Positions 7,229-15,837 of a stretch of 25,669 nucleotides of DNA are shown here, in pieces. The position numbers and the translations under genes are program-made. This DNA is from Rhodoferax sp. UBA6134. GTDB lineage: Bacteria > Pseudomonadota > Gammaproteobacteria > Burkholderiales > Burkholderiaceae_C. The notes under the pieces were generated by a model. The model saw only the letters and a list, made by a program, of their open reading frames with translations. It made no database searches and was not told the origin of the DNA. The stretch lies in assembly GCA_002422455.1 (NCBI GenBank), contig DIVK01000013.1, forward strand, positions 1-25,669. The letters are read 5' to 3'. Each line of letters opens with the position of its first letter. Position 1 is the first letter of the stretch.

Positions 7229-7648
7229 TCAGCGCACCAGCAACAGTGGCACCTTGCAATGCGCCAGCACAGCCGTGGCGACCGAACCCATCACCAGGTT
7301 GACCAGTGTGCCGTGACCGTGCGAGCCCATGATGAGCAGATCAAACTTGCCGCTGTCGGCAAACTTGGAGATCGTCTCGCCCGCATGGCCGACCTTCCAG
7401 CTGCTCCTGGCGTCGATGCCGTGGCGCAGCAGGAACTTGGTCACGGGAGCCAGTACCTTCTCGGCCTCGTCCGCGTAGTATTTCTCCACAATCTCCTTGC
7501 CCACGGCAGCCCGTGCTCGCGACGGCAATGCCGGCTGTACCGTGAACACGGCACACTCATTGCCCTGGGTCAACAAGTCATGCGTGACCAGGTAAGCCAG
7601 CATTTTTTTGGTGTAGGGGCTGCCATCGACAGCGAGAAGAATTTTCAT
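7229..7648 (-). CDS. Universal stress protein (UspA family), 139 aa
   Basis: A single-domain, ATP-binding-type universal stress protein. The N terminus MKILLAVDGSPYTKK carries the conserved aspartate (D8) of the nucleotide site. The G-x2-G-x9-G-S loop is complete near residues 108-122 (GSHGHGTLVNLVMGS), followed by HCKVPLLLVR, the usual last strand. Members of this class bind ATP and are induced by growth arrest, low oxygen or energy stress; the exact action is not known. The ATG at 7648 is preferred to an in-frame TTG 18 bases earlier because GAGGAT sits correctly before it. It is transcribed in the same direction as the amr operon, 112 bases upstream of the amrB start. Confidence 0.9.
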   Translation of the reverse strand: MKILLAVDGSPYTKKMLAYLVTHDLLTQGNECAVFTVQPALPSRARAAVGKEIVEKYYADEAEKVLAPVTKFLLRHGIDARSSWKVGHAGETISKFADSGKFDLLIMGSHGHGTLVNLVMGSVATAVLAHCKVPLLLVR

Positions 7649-7699
7649 ATGCCCATCCTCTTTCAAAACGCCAGTGTACTCAAGGCCGCATGGCGGGCC

Positions 7700-8542
7700 T
7701 CAGAGATCCGGTACCTCGATCACCAACCGCTCCCGAAAGGCGGATTGTTCATCCTTGCTGGCATAGCCCAGGGGGTTCGCCACCACCCGGCAGGCATACG
7801 CAGCGCCATGGGCTTTTCCCTGAACGACGAATTCGTTGACGCAGTGCAAATGACCATGGAGCCAGAGCTGCGCCAACGGCAGCAGGTCGTCCAGGGCGTT
7901 GCAAAAGCCCGCCGTGCCGGGCACCAGACCGTAACGCGGGTCCGCACTGCGCAGCGTGGGCGCAAAGTGGGTGACCACAACAGTGGTGCCGGCAAAGGGC
8001 TCGGCCAGGGCCGCCTTGAGCCAGGCCTGGCAGGTCAGGGCCAGCTCGCGCATGCCCTCGGCCAGCACCGGCTCACCGTTGTTCAGCGTTGTGTTTTTGC
8101 GCAGGTAAAAGTTGGCGGCCCGAAACGCCTTGTCGCGCAGCCTCAGCTGTCTGGTCAGGTCACTTTCCGCACGGGCAAAGGCTTCGAAATCACTCCAGAG
8201 CGTGGTGCCCACAAAACGCACGCTCCCGATGCAAATGACCTCCCGCTCCAGCCATTCAATGCCCAGTCCGTCACACACGCTGCGCAATCTGGCGTAGGCG
8301 TCATCAAACTCCAGGGCATCAAATTCATGGTTCCCGGGAACGTAGAGAACGCGTTTCCATGGCGCGTGAGGATTCAGGGGCGAAAACCGGCCCAGTCCAA
8401 AATCATCGGATCGCAGGAGGGAGCCCGACTGGTAGGAGCCGATGTCACCCGCCAGCACCAAAACGTCAACATCGTCCGCCGCCTGCGGCATAAAGTCGGG
8501 CTGCCGCTCCAGATGAAGGTCCGACAACAACTGAAGCCTCAT
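7700..8542 (-). CDS. Calcineurin-like metallophosphoesterase, 280 aa
   Basis: A two-metal phosphoesterase with all five family motifs in order: SDLHLE (D8, H10), LAGDIGS (D33), VPGNHEFD (N71, H72), VVTHFAP (H192) and LHGHLHCVNE (H231, H233). The domain fills the whole protein; there is no signal peptide or membrane segment, so it is cytoplasmic. Family members cleave phosphomonoesters or diesters such as cyclic nucleotides or nucleic acids, and the motifs do not fix the substrate. The ATG at 8542 follows GGAAGGA. A longer frame with 11 extra residues begins upstream but is less well supported. It ends 51 bases before the stress-protein start, so both may share a message. Confidence 0.85.
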   Translation of the reverse strand: MRLQLLSDLHLERQPDFMPQAADDVDVLVLAGDIGSYQSGSLLRSDDFGLGRFSPLNPHAPWKRVLYVPGNHEFDALEFDDAYARLRSVCDGLGIEWLEREVICIGSVRFVGTTLWSDFEAFARAESDLTRQLRLRDKAFRAANFYLRKNTTLNNGEPVLAEGMRELALTCQAWLKAALAEPFAGTTVVVTHFAPTLRSADPRYGLVPGTAGFCNALDDLLPLAQLWLHGHLHCVNEFVVQGKAHGAAYACRVVANPLGYASKDEQSAFRERLVIEVPDL

Positions 8543-8611
8543 GGCGCAATCCTTCCAGTGGCAAAGACAGCCCACCCCATTGATGTTTCAAAAAATCATG
8601 GCACAAGCTCA

Positions 8612-8674
8612 TTCGGGCTGAGTCCGTCGGAACCGGTTCCGCACATGATCGGAAAGTCCTTCGACAAACTCACC
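8612..8674. repeat. Decayed copy of the TTCGACA/GCTCAG inverted repeat
   Basis: TTCGGGCTGAGTCCGTCGG (8612-8630) faces CCTTCGACAAACTCACCC (8657-8674) across about 26 bases. The arms match the inner arms of the repeat at 1111-1193 in pattern, with several mismatches. It occupies most of the 178-base gap between the metallophosphoesterase start and the pckG terminator. Confidence 0.5.
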
Positions 8675-8720
8675 CGCTACAGGCTGTGTGCGCACGCTGG
8701 CCGTGGCGGGATCGCCGCAT

Positions 8721-8747
8721 AAAAAAGCCACCTGCTGCGGTGGCTTT
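8721..8747 (-). terminator. Intrinsic terminator of pckG
   Basis: A nine-base-pair perfect stem (AAAGCCACC at 8724-8732 against GGTGGCTTT at 8739-8747) with a six-base loop. On the minus strand it ends in six T residues (8726-8721). It begins 21 bases after the pckG stop and should end that transcript. Confidence 0.88.
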
Positions 8748-8767
8748 CGACGGCTTCAGGCTGCCCT

Positions 8768-10642
8768 TCAGGCCGCAAGGCGTTTTTCGATGTTTGCCCT
8801 GGTCTCTTCCAGTTCTTTCGGGAGATGGTAAGCCAGTTGCTGGAACAGCTCGCTGTGCAGCTTGAGCTCTTCGACCCAGGCGGCCTTGTCGATGCTGGTA
8901 ACGGCCTTGAACTGCTCGACGCTGAAGTCCAGACCGGTCCAGGTGATTTCGTCATAGGTCGGGCTGACGCCGAACATGTGATCCGCGCCCTGGGCCCGGC
9001 CTTCGATACGGTCGATCATCCACTTGAGTACGCGCATGTTGTCACCGTAGCCGGGCCAGACGAATTTGCCGTCGTCGCCCTTGCGGAACCAATTGACGCA
9101 GAAGATGCTGGGCAGCGTGTGGCCGCTGGCTTCAAGCTTGTGCTCCATGTCCAGCCAGTGCTGGAAATAGTCGCTCATGTTGTAGCCGCAAAAGGGCAGC
9201 ATGGCAAACGGGTCACGGCGCACCACGCCCATCTGGCCTGCGGCGGCGGCGGTGGTTTCGGAGCCCATGGTGGCCGCCATGTAGACACCCTCCATCCAGC
9301 TGCGGGCCTCGGTGACGAGCGGCACGGTGGTGGAACGGCGGCCGCCGAAGATGAAGGCGTCAATGGCCACGCCTGCGGGGTTGTCCCACTCCGGGTCGAG
9401 CGCCGGGTTGTTGGTGGCGGCCACGGTGAAACGGGCGTTGGGGTGCGCCGCCTTGGCGCCGGTTTCCCGGGCGATTTGCGGGGTCCAGTCCTTGCCTTGC
9501 CAGTCGATGGCATGCGCCGGCGCATCGCCCATGCCCTCCCACCAGACATCGCCGTCGTCCGTCAGCGCCACATTGGTGAAGATCACGTCGCGGTTCAGGC
9601 TGGCCATGCAGTTGGGGTTGGTCAGCGTGTTGGTGCCCGGTGCTACGCCGAAATAGCCCGCTTCCGGGTTGATGGCGTACATCTTGCCGTCGGCATGCGG
9701 CTTGATCCAGGCGATATCGTCGCCAATGGTGGTGACGCGCCAGCCTTCAAAACCAGCGGGCGGAATCAGCATGGCGAAATTGGTTTTACCGCAGGCGCTG
9801 GGGAAGGCAGCGGCCACGTGGTATTTTTTGCCTGCGGGCGATGTCACGCCCAGAATCAGCATGTGCTCGGCCAGCCAGCCCTGATCGCGACCCATGTTGG
9901 AGGCGATGCGCAAGGCAAAACATTTCTTGCCCAGCAGCGCGTTGCCGCCGTAGCCCGAGCCATAGCTCCAGATTTCGCGCGTTTCCGGGTAATGAACAAT
10001 GTATTTGGTCTTGTTGCAAGGCCATTTCACGTCGGCCTGACCCGCTTGCAATGGTGCGCCCACGGTATGCACGCAGGGCACAAAGGCACCGTCCACGCCG
10101 AGCACGTCGTAGACGGCTTTTCCCATGCGCGTCATGATCTTCTGGTTGACGGCCACGTAGGCGCTGTCGGTCAGTTCGATGCCGATGTGGGAAATGTGCG
10201 AACCCAGCGGGCCCATCGAGAACGGCACCACGTACATGGTGCGGCCTTGCATGCAACCATCAAACAGGGCTGGCGTGCCGTCCGCCTGGCCTTGTTGCAG
10301 CAGGACCCGCATCTCGGCGGGCGCCACCCAATTGTTGGTTGGGCCGGCATTTTCCTTCTTTTCCGAACAGATGTAGGTGCGGTCTTCCACGCGGGCCACG
10401 TCGCTCGGATCGGAGCAGGCCAGAAAACTGTTGGGACGCTTGGCCTCGTTGAGTTTTCTGAAGGTGCCGGCATCCACCAGTTGCTGGCACAGGCGGGCGT
10501 ATTCTTCTTCCGAACCATCGCACCAGTAGATGCGGGCCGGTTTGGTAAGGGCGGCCATGTCGGCCACCCAGGCGATCAGCTTCGCGTTTTTAACGTAGCT
10601 CGGGGCATTGAGATTCAGGCCCTGCATCATGGGTGAGTTCAT
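8768..10642 (-). CDS. pckG: Phosphoenolpyruvate carboxykinase (GTP), 624 aa
   Basis: A cytosolic enzyme converting oxaloacetate and GTP to phosphoenolpyruvate, CO2 and GDP, the entry step of gluconeogenesis. The GTP-class P-loop is FPSACGKTNFAML with the reactive cysteine C284 and K286/T287; the second metal-binding stretch is TTIGDDIAWIKP (about 304-314). FDGCMQGRTMYVVPFSMGP and FIFGGRRSTTVPLV are also class-specific. Length is normal for the family. The ATG at 10642 follows TTGGAGC with good spacing; a frame open 24 codons further upstream starts from an unsupported codon. It is monocistronic, with a clear terminator behind it and a long untranslated region before it. Confidence 0.96.
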   Translation of the reverse strand: MNSPMMQGLNLNAPSYVKNAKLIAWVADMAALTKPARIYWCDGSEEEYARLCQQLVDAGTFRKLNEAKRPNSFLACSDPSDVARVEDRTYICSEKKENAGPTNNWVAPAEMRVLLQQGQADGTPALFDGCMQGRTMYVVPFSMGPLGSHISHIGIELTDSAYVAVNQKIMTRMGKAVYDVLGVDGAFVPCVHTVGAPLQAGQADVKWPCNKTKYIVHYPETREIWSYGSGYGGNALLGKKCFALRIASNMGRDQGWLAEHMLILGVTSPAGKKYHVAAAFPSACGKTNFAMLIPPAGFEGWRVTTIGDDIAWIKPHADGKMYAINPEAGYFGVAPGTNTLTNPNCMASLNRDVIFTNVALTDDGDVWWEGMGDAPAHAIDWQGKDWTPQIARETGAKAAHPNARFTVAATNNPALDPEWDNPAGVAIDAFIFGGRRSTTVPLVTEARSWMEGVYMAATMGSETTAAAAGQMGVVRRDPFAMLPFCGYNMSDYFQHWLDMEHKLEASGHTLPSIFCVNWFRKGDDGKFVWPGYGDNMRVLKWMIDRIEGRAQGADHMFGVSPTYDEITWTGLDFSVEQFKAVTSIDKAAWVEELKLHSELFQQLAYHLPKELEETRANIEKRLAA

Positions 10643-11025
10643 TGAAAAGCTCCAAATAAAAAATCGACTTTTCAAAAGAAACGGGTCCACGGAGCAGCTG
10701 GCCCCAAAGCACATTCATTTTGAGAAAACGGTTTTTTGCGAACGGCGGCCGGCCTGGCTACGTCCTGCTCACACCAGTGGCACGTGATTCAGCCGGCTCT
10801 CGGGGTTGCCGGGTAGGCAACAAAAGAAAATGCGGGCGATGACCCACAAACATCAAACCGGCTGGCGCCACGGGCAGGTGTCGATTTTAGAAACTTGTCT
10901 GCCGCTTGTCTGTCAATTGCATCGAATATATATGCAAAACTTGCATGACTTTATGCGGGCGGATGACGGGGATGCACGATGCACCACACCAGAGCGGCCA
11001 TCCACGCCCTGGCGCAGATGGCCCG
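10643..11025 (-). promoter_or_regulatory. pckG upstream region with candidate promoter and operator repeats
   Basis: A 383-base gap with no convincing gene. Read toward pckG, TTGACA (10916-10911) and TCTAAA (10891-10886), 19 bases apart, are a possible promoter; this would give a leader of about 235 bases. Two CAGACAAG copies, 11 bases apart (10912-10905 and 10901-10894), lie between and over these boxes. Just upstream is a perfect inverted repeat ATGCAA-AAC-TTGCAT (10932-10946), with a third TTGCAT at 10917-10922 touching the -35 box. The layout suggests control by a dimeric regulator. Nothing notable is seen from about 10650 to 10870 or from 10950 to 11025. Confidence 0.35.
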
Positions 11026-11166
11026 TCAGGCCATGAAAACAGCGATGAACGCCAACAAAAACATCATGGCGGCGCCCACCAGGGGCAACACCAGCGGCAT
11101 GAACGGCACGATGTTCTCGACAGCATCAGATTCGTGGCTTGATGCAGGGGACGCAGGATTGGACAC
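11026..11166 (-). CDS. Small single-span membrane protein, 46 aa
   Basis: An unrecognised short gene. The first 25 or so residues are polar and acidic (SSHESDAVENIVPF), and the rest is one hydrophobic helix, PLVGAAMMFLLAFIAVFM, ending one residue later. It would be a tail-anchored inner-membrane peptide. The GTG at 11166 is chosen because AAGGAG stands five bases before it; a longer in-frame version of 62 residues has no such site. It lies between the helicase gene and pckG on the same strand. The good ribosome binding site and clean membrane segment are the only support; no function is proposed. Confidence 0.6.
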   Translation of the reverse strand: MSNPASPASSHESDAVENIVPFMPLVLPLVGAAMMFLLAFIAVFMA

Positions 11167-11244
11167 GGGAACTCCTTCAGTTTTCAAATTCGCAATGGGG
11201 CGGATTCTACCCATGCGGGCGCGGCGCCCGCTGCGGGTTGCGGA

Positions 11245-14200
11245 CTACCGGATGGACAGGGGCTTGAGCAGCTCCGCCAGATCGCCTTCGCTGAACAGCG
11301 GCTCCTTGCGCCCGACGGACCCGCTGTACATGCTCTCGCTCAACGCCGCCTTGCGGTCCTGCAGCGCCAGAATGCGTTCCTCGATCGTGCCCTGCGCCAC
11401 CAGTTTCACCACCCACACGCTGTGCGTCTGGCCAATGCGGTGGGCGCGGTCGGTGGCCTGCGCCTCCACTGCCGGGTTCCACCACGGATCGTAGTGAATC
11501 ACGGTATCAGCCTGCGGCAGATTCAGGCCGACGCCGCCGGCTTTCAGGCTGATGAGGAACAGGGGTACCTGGCCGCTGGTGAACTGCTCGATCAATGCAT
11601 CCCGCTTCTGGCTTTGGCCGGTCAGCTTGACCCACGGGATCTTGCGCTTCTTTAACTCGGCCTCGATCAGGCTCAACATGCTGGTGAACTGCGAGAACAG
11701 CAAGATGCGCCGGCCTTCCGCCAGCATCTCGGGCAGCATCTCCATCAACTGCTCCAGCTTGGCCGAGGTCTTGACCTTTTGGGCAGCGTCGAGCTTCAAG
11801 AGCTGGGGGTCGCAGCAGACCTGGCGCAGCTTGAGCAGCGCGTCCAGGATGGTGATTTGCGACTTGGCCAGGCCTTTGGTGTTCAAAGCTTCGCGCACGG
11901 TTTTTTCCATGCCGAGGCGGATGGTTTCGTACAAGTCGGCCTGCTTGCCGGCCAACTCCACGCGCATCACGGTTTCCACCTTGGGCGGCAATTCGTCCGC
12001 CACCAGTGCCTTGGTCCGACGCAGCATGAAGGGCGTGATGCGGGCACGCAACTGGTGCAGCCGCTCGGGGTCGCCCTGTTTTTCAATCGGGGTGCGAAAC
12101 AGTTCCTTGAAGCGCGTCTGGCTGCCCAGAAAACCGGGCATCAAAAAGTGGAACAGGCTCCAGATTTCACCCAGGTGGTTTTCCATCGGTGTGCCGGAGA
12201 GGCACAGGCGATGCCGCGTCTGCAGCTGGCCTACCACCTGCGCGGCGTGGGTGCTGGCATTTTTGATGTTTTGCGCTTCGTCCAGCACCACCAGATGCCA
12301 CTGGGCTTCCAGCCAGCGCTCGCGGTCACGCTGCAAGAGCGAGTAGGGCGCAATAACGATGTCGTGCTCGGTCATGCTGTCGGCCACCGCGTGCCGGTCT
12401 TTGCCGTGCAGCACCAGGCTGCGCAGTTGCGGGCAAAAGCGGGCCGCCTCGCGCTGCCAGTTGCCCATCAGACTGACCGGGGCAATGATGAGGGCCGGGT
12501 GCGTCAGGCGGCCCGCGTCTTTTTCAACCTGAATGTGCGCCAGCGTCTGCAGCGTTTTACCCAGGCCCATGTCGTCGGCCAGGATGCCGCCCAGGCCGTG
12601 TTCGCGTAAAAACTGCAGCCAGTTCAGACCTTGCTGCTGGTAGGGGCGCAAACTGGCCTGCACGCTGACGGGCACCGGCACCTCGGGCAGTTCGGTTCGG
12701 CCCTTGAGCTGCTGCAGCAGCTCGCGCAGGGCCTGCGCGCCGTCCCACACTGCGCCTTCACCCAGGGAGGCGCCGGTGCGCAGCGCGTCCAGCCGCGACA
12801 GCTTGAGACTCTCGCGGGTGAAGTCTTGCGCACGGTCGCCCACCAACTCCAGCAACGCCGCCATCCAGGGCTTGAGCGCATCCGTGGGCAGGCGGATGAA
12901 ACCCTGGCCCAGCGGCGACGCCAGGTAGACAAAGGGCGGCATCATGGGCTGACCGGTGTCCGGGTCCAACGGGCTGGCTGCTGCTGCTGCGATCAGCTCG
13001 GGCAACAGGGGCAGGATGTTGTGGCGTCGGCCATTGATCTCCATGCCCAGCGACAGCTCAAACCAGGGCGAAGTGGCGCCCTCATCACCGTCTCCGCCCT
13101 CCGCTTGCAATTGCACGTCCAGCGCCTCGGCGTGGGTGATCCAGTCAAGCAGCGCGTCGTCCAGCGTCAGCCGGAAACCGGCTTCGCGCAACGCGGCAAA
13201 GTCATTGTCGGCCCAGAGCAGCCAGTCCATTTGCGGGCTGTCGCCGGGAATGGCGAACAGGCCTTTCTCGGCGGACATCAGCCCCAGGTCGTAGAGCCGG
13301 GTGATAGCGTCCAGCTCGGCCTCGGCGTCGCGCTGCAGCAGCACGCCGCCGTCCGGACCGTCAACCCGTACCGAACCGCCCTGACCAGCCCACCAGCCGA
13401 GGTGACCGGCATAGTCAAAGCGCAGCCGGGCCTGGATCAGTCCCATGAACGGAACCTCGGACGGCGGCGTGGGCGAAAGGTGCAGACGGGCCACGGGGGT
13501 GATGCCTTGCAGCGTGGTCATGGTTTGCAGCACCGGCGGCAGCGGCACGCTGCCCAGTCGCTGCATCAGCTCAAGCTGGTGTTTTTGCAAAGCGGAAGGT
13601 TTGAGCGGCGGGGCCTTGAGCAGCACGTCCAGTTGCGCTGCCGCAATGCCCTCGGCCTGCACCGGGCCGCACAGACCCTGTGCCGTGTCCAGGTACAGCG
13701 GCGGATTATTCAGGCACAGTTTGGCGCTGCTGTCTGCCAGTTGGGCGCGCAGGGCCCAGCCAGACTCGGCGGCCTGCGGGCTGGGGACTTCCTGCCAGTG
13801 CCAGCTCAGGAGCCGGGGTGGGCCCCACTGGATGGCGGCACCGGGATAGCCCTTGCCGTCCTCCAGAAACAGCCGCCCGGTGCTGGCGGCCTGCTGCAAT
13901 ACCAGCAGCCCCGCCTGGCCGCCCGGCGTGATGCCGGGATTGAAGTTGTAGCTGTAACGGTAGTTGTCCGGCATGGCGCGCATCAACTGCAGCACCTGCC
14001 GGTCCGCATCGCTGGCCTGGTCGTACACTGCCTGACCGATGTAGGGTGCGGTTTTGATGGCCTTGGGCTTGGCCCAGCCGCCCGCGGCCTTGGGGTAGGA
14101 CAGCACCGCTTCCATGCGCAACTGGGGCGTCGGGCCATGGGCACCCGCCACCGTCAGCAGATACAGGTAATGCTCGGGGGGCCGGCCATACCCCTGGCCG

Positions 14201-14736
14201 GCGCGAGCCCTGTTGCCCGCTTCGGTGGGTGCGCCGCCGGCCTGGTCCAGCGCCTGCAACCAATTCAGCAACTGGGCCTCGGCCTCGATCCGGGCCCGCT
14301 CCTGAGCAAGGGCAAGGGCGGCCTGGCGGGCGGCCTCGACCTGCCCGGGTGCGGGTGGCGTGTGCTGGGCGCCCGGCATGCCGTGGGCGCCAGGGCCGCC
14401 CAGCAAGGTCAGCCCCTGGTACGCGGCCTTGAGCATCAGGGCCACGCCGTGCTTGCACTGTTGACCCACCGGGCATTCGCAATCACTGTCCCAGTAGTCC
14501 ACCTGGCCGTCGGGCATCAGCGCCATCTCGATCGACACTTCGTAAGGCGCGCGCTGGGTACCCTGCACCTCGCCCAGCAGCAGCCAGTGGTCGTGCAGCG
14601 GCTCGATGTCCAGACTCAGCACTTTTTGACTGCGGTAGAGCATCAGGCCGCGCGTCCAGGCTCCGGCATCGGCCAGGGGCTGCAGCGATTGGGGCTTGAA
14701 CCACAGGCCCGGGTTCAAGAATGAAGGTTGCGTCAA
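11245..14736 (-). CDS. SNF2-family helicase with N-terminal SWIM zinc finger, 1163 aa
   Basis: A large RapA/HepA-like SWI2/SNF2 ATPase. A SWIM zinc finger, DCECPVGQQCKHG (C86, C88, C94, H96), lies near the N terminus, then about 550 residues of family-specific sequence. The motor follows: Walker A GILADDMGLGKT around residue 720, the DEAQ box VVLDEAQNIKN around 820, SGTPMENHLGEIWSLF, then the second RecA lobe with LLFSQFTSML, SLKAGGVGLNLPQAD and the arginine-finger motif ATDRAHRIGQ around 1098. Such proteins move on double-stranded DNA and remodel DNA-protein or polymerase complexes. The start is a TTG at 14736 with CAGGAG before it; the next ATG would remove 31 residues. It lies 61 bases after lipA. 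Confidence 0.9.
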   Translation of the reverse strand: MTQPSFLNPGLWFKPQSLQPLADAGAWTRGLMLYRSQKVLSLDIEPLHDHWLLLGEVQGTQRAPYEVSIEMALMPDGQVDYWDSDCECPVGQQCKHGVALMLKAAYQGLTLLGGPGAHGMPGAQHTPPAPGQVEAARQAALALAQERARIEAEAQLLNWLQALDQAGGAPTEAGNRARAGQGYGRPPEHYLYLLTVAGAHGPTPQLRMEAVLSYPKAAGGWAKPKAIKTAPYIGQAVYDQASDADRQVLQLMRAMPDNYRYSYNFNPGITPGGQAGLLVLQQAASTGRLFLEDGKGYPGAAIQWGPPRLLSWHWQEVPSPQAAESGWALRAQLADSSAKLCLNNPPLYLDTAQGLCGPVQAEGIAAAQLDVLLKAPPLKPSALQKHQLELMQRLGSVPLPPVLQTMTTLQGITPVARLHLSPTPPSEVPFMGLIQARLRFDYAGHLGWWAGQGGSVRVDGPDGGVLLQRDAEAELDAITRLYDLGLMSAEKGLFAIPGDSPQMDWLLWADNDFAALREAGFRLTLDDALLDWITHAEALDVQLQAEGGDGDEGATSPWFELSLGMEINGRRHNILPLLPELIAAAAASPLDPDTGQPMMPPFVYLASPLGQGFIRLPTDALKPWMAALLELVGDRAQDFTRESLKLSRLDALRTGASLGEGAVWDGAQALRELLQQLKGRTELPEVPVPVSVQASLRPYQQQGLNWLQFLREHGLGGILADDMGLGKTLQTLAHIQVEKDAGRLTHPALIIAPVSLMGNWQREAARFCPQLRSLVLHGKDRHAVADSMTEHDIVIAPYSLLQRDRERWLEAQWHLVVLDEAQNIKNASTHAAQVVGQLQTRHRLCLSGTPMENHLGEIWSLFHFLMPGFLGSQTRFKELFRTPIEKQGDPERLHQLRARITPFMLRRTKALVADELPPKVETVMRVELAGKQADLYETIRLGMEKTVREALNTKGLAKSQITILDALLKLRQVCCDPQLLKLDAAQKVKTSAKLEQLMEMLPEMLAEGRRILLFSQFTSMLSLIEAELKKRKIPWVKLTGQSQKRDALIEQFTSGQVPLFLISLKAGGVGLNLPQADTVIHYDPWWNPAVEAQATDRAHRIGQTHSVWVVKLVAQGTIEERILALQDRKAALSESMYSGSVGRKEPLFSEGDLAELLKPLSIR

Positions 14737-14797
14737 GTGAGGCTCCTGCCCGGGTCAAAGGTATGTACCAGACCTGTTTAACAAAGCACGGCAAATA

Positions 14798-15811
14798 TCA
14801 GGTGACAGGGATTCCCAGTGCGTGTCCGGCCTGCTGGTCCGCGTGGTAGCTTGAACGCACCATGGCCCCCACGGCCGCATGTTTGAAACCCATTTTGTAG
14901 GCTTCGGTTTCAAACATCCTGAAGCTGTCGGGATGCACATAGCGTTTGACGGTGAGGTGCGACATCGAGGGTGCCAGGTACTGGCCAAGGGTCAGCATCT
15001 CGATGTTGTGAGCCCGCATGTCGCGCATCACGGCCAGGATCTCGTCGTCCGTTTCACCCAGGCCGACCATCAGGCCACTCTTGGTGGGCACGTCGGAAAA
15101 TAGCGCCTTGAATTTCTTGAGCAGGTTCAAACTGAACTGATAGTCGCTGCCGGGGCGCACTTCCTTGTACAGGCGCGGCACGGTCTCCAGGTTATGGTTC
15201 ATCACGTCAGGCGGCGCAGCCTTCAGTATCTCCAGCGCCCGGTCGTCGCGACCGCGGAAATCGGGCACCAGAATCTCGATTTTCGTGCCGGGCGACAGCG
15301 CCCGGGTCTGGCGGATGCAGTCGACAAAATGCTGACTGCCGCCATCACGCAAATCGTCGCGGTCGACGCTGGTAATCACCACATACTTGAGCTTGAGCTG
15401 GGCAATGGTGCGGGCCAGATTGTCGGGCTCATGCACGTCCAGCGGGTCGGGGCGGCCATGACCAACATCGCAAAACGGACAGCGCCGCGTACACTTGTCC
15501 CCCATGATCATAAAGGTGGCCGTGCCTTTGCCGAAACATTCACCGATATTCGGGCAGGACGCTTCTTCACACACCGTGACCAGCTTGTTGCTGCGCAGTA
15601 TGTCCTTGATTTCATAAAAACGGGTGCTGGGCGAGCCCGCCTTGACGCGAATCCAATCCGGCTTTTTCAGCACCTCACCCGGCTGCACCTTGATCGGGAT
15701 GCGCGACAACTTGGCGGCGGCCTTTTGCTTGGCCGAAGGGTCGTAATCGGTCTGCGACTGGACTTCACGAACCGTTGGGTTGCCAACAGGATTATTTTGG
15801 CTTGGATTCAT
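14798..15811 (-). CDS. lipA: Lipoyl synthase, 337 aa
   Basis: A radical SAM enzyme that inserts two sulfur atoms at C6 and C8 of protein-bound octanoyl groups, giving lipoyl cofactor on 2-oxoacid dehydrogenases and the glycine cleavage H protein. The sacrificial auxiliary cluster cysteines are C81, C86 and C92 (VCEEASCPNIGECF); the radical SAM motif is CTRRCPFCD (C107, C111, C114). The C-terminal RSSYHAD supplies the conserved serine ligand. The first 50 residues are a Burkholderiales-style extension. The ATG at 15811 has no strong ribosome binding site; it lies 26 bases behind lipB, so coupling to lipB translation is likely. The frame is open well upstream, but that part overlaps lipB. Confidence 0.96.
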   Translation of the reverse strand: MNPSQNNPVGNPTVREVQSQTDYDPSAKQKAAAKLSRIPIKVQPGEVLKKPDWIRVKAGSPSTRFYEIKDILRSNKLVTVCEEASCPNIGECFGKGTATFMIMGDKCTRRCPFCDVGHGRPDPLDVHEPDNLARTIAQLKLKYVVITSVDRDDLRDGGSQHFVDCIRQTRALSPGTKIEILVPDFRGRDDRALEILKAAPPDVMNHNLETVPRLYKEVRPGSDYQFSLNLLKKFKALFSDVPTKSGLMVGLGETDDEILAVMRDMRAHNIEMLTLGQYLAPSMSHLTVKRYVHPDSFRMFETEAYKMGFKHAAVGAMVRSSYHADQQAGHALGIPVT

Positions 15812-15837
15812 GGCGGGTAATGGGTAGAAGGGCAAGG

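Noticed and set aside
8580..8593. TTGAT-GTTT-CAAAA as a third FNR-like site before the metallophosphoesterase
   Set aside because: The second half-site matches poorly and no -10 is placed correctly.
8825..10636. Long open frame on the plus strand opposite pckG
   Set aside because: High GC content leaves the antisense frame free of stops; the protein has no recognisable motif, and pckG explains the region completely.
10806..11036. 76-codon plus-strand frame upstream of pckG
   Set aside because: No ribosome binding site, no domain, and it runs through the pckG promoter repeats and into the 46-residue gene on the other strand.
11215..11231. GC-rich hairpin GCGGGC-GCGGC-GCCCGC after the helicase gene
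   Set aside because: No T-run follows on the minus strand, so it is not a convincing intrinsic terminator.
12631..14724. 697-codon open frame opposite the helicase gene
   Set aside because: Composition rich in Gln, Arg, Gly and His without motifs is typical of an antisense shadow of a GC-rich gene.
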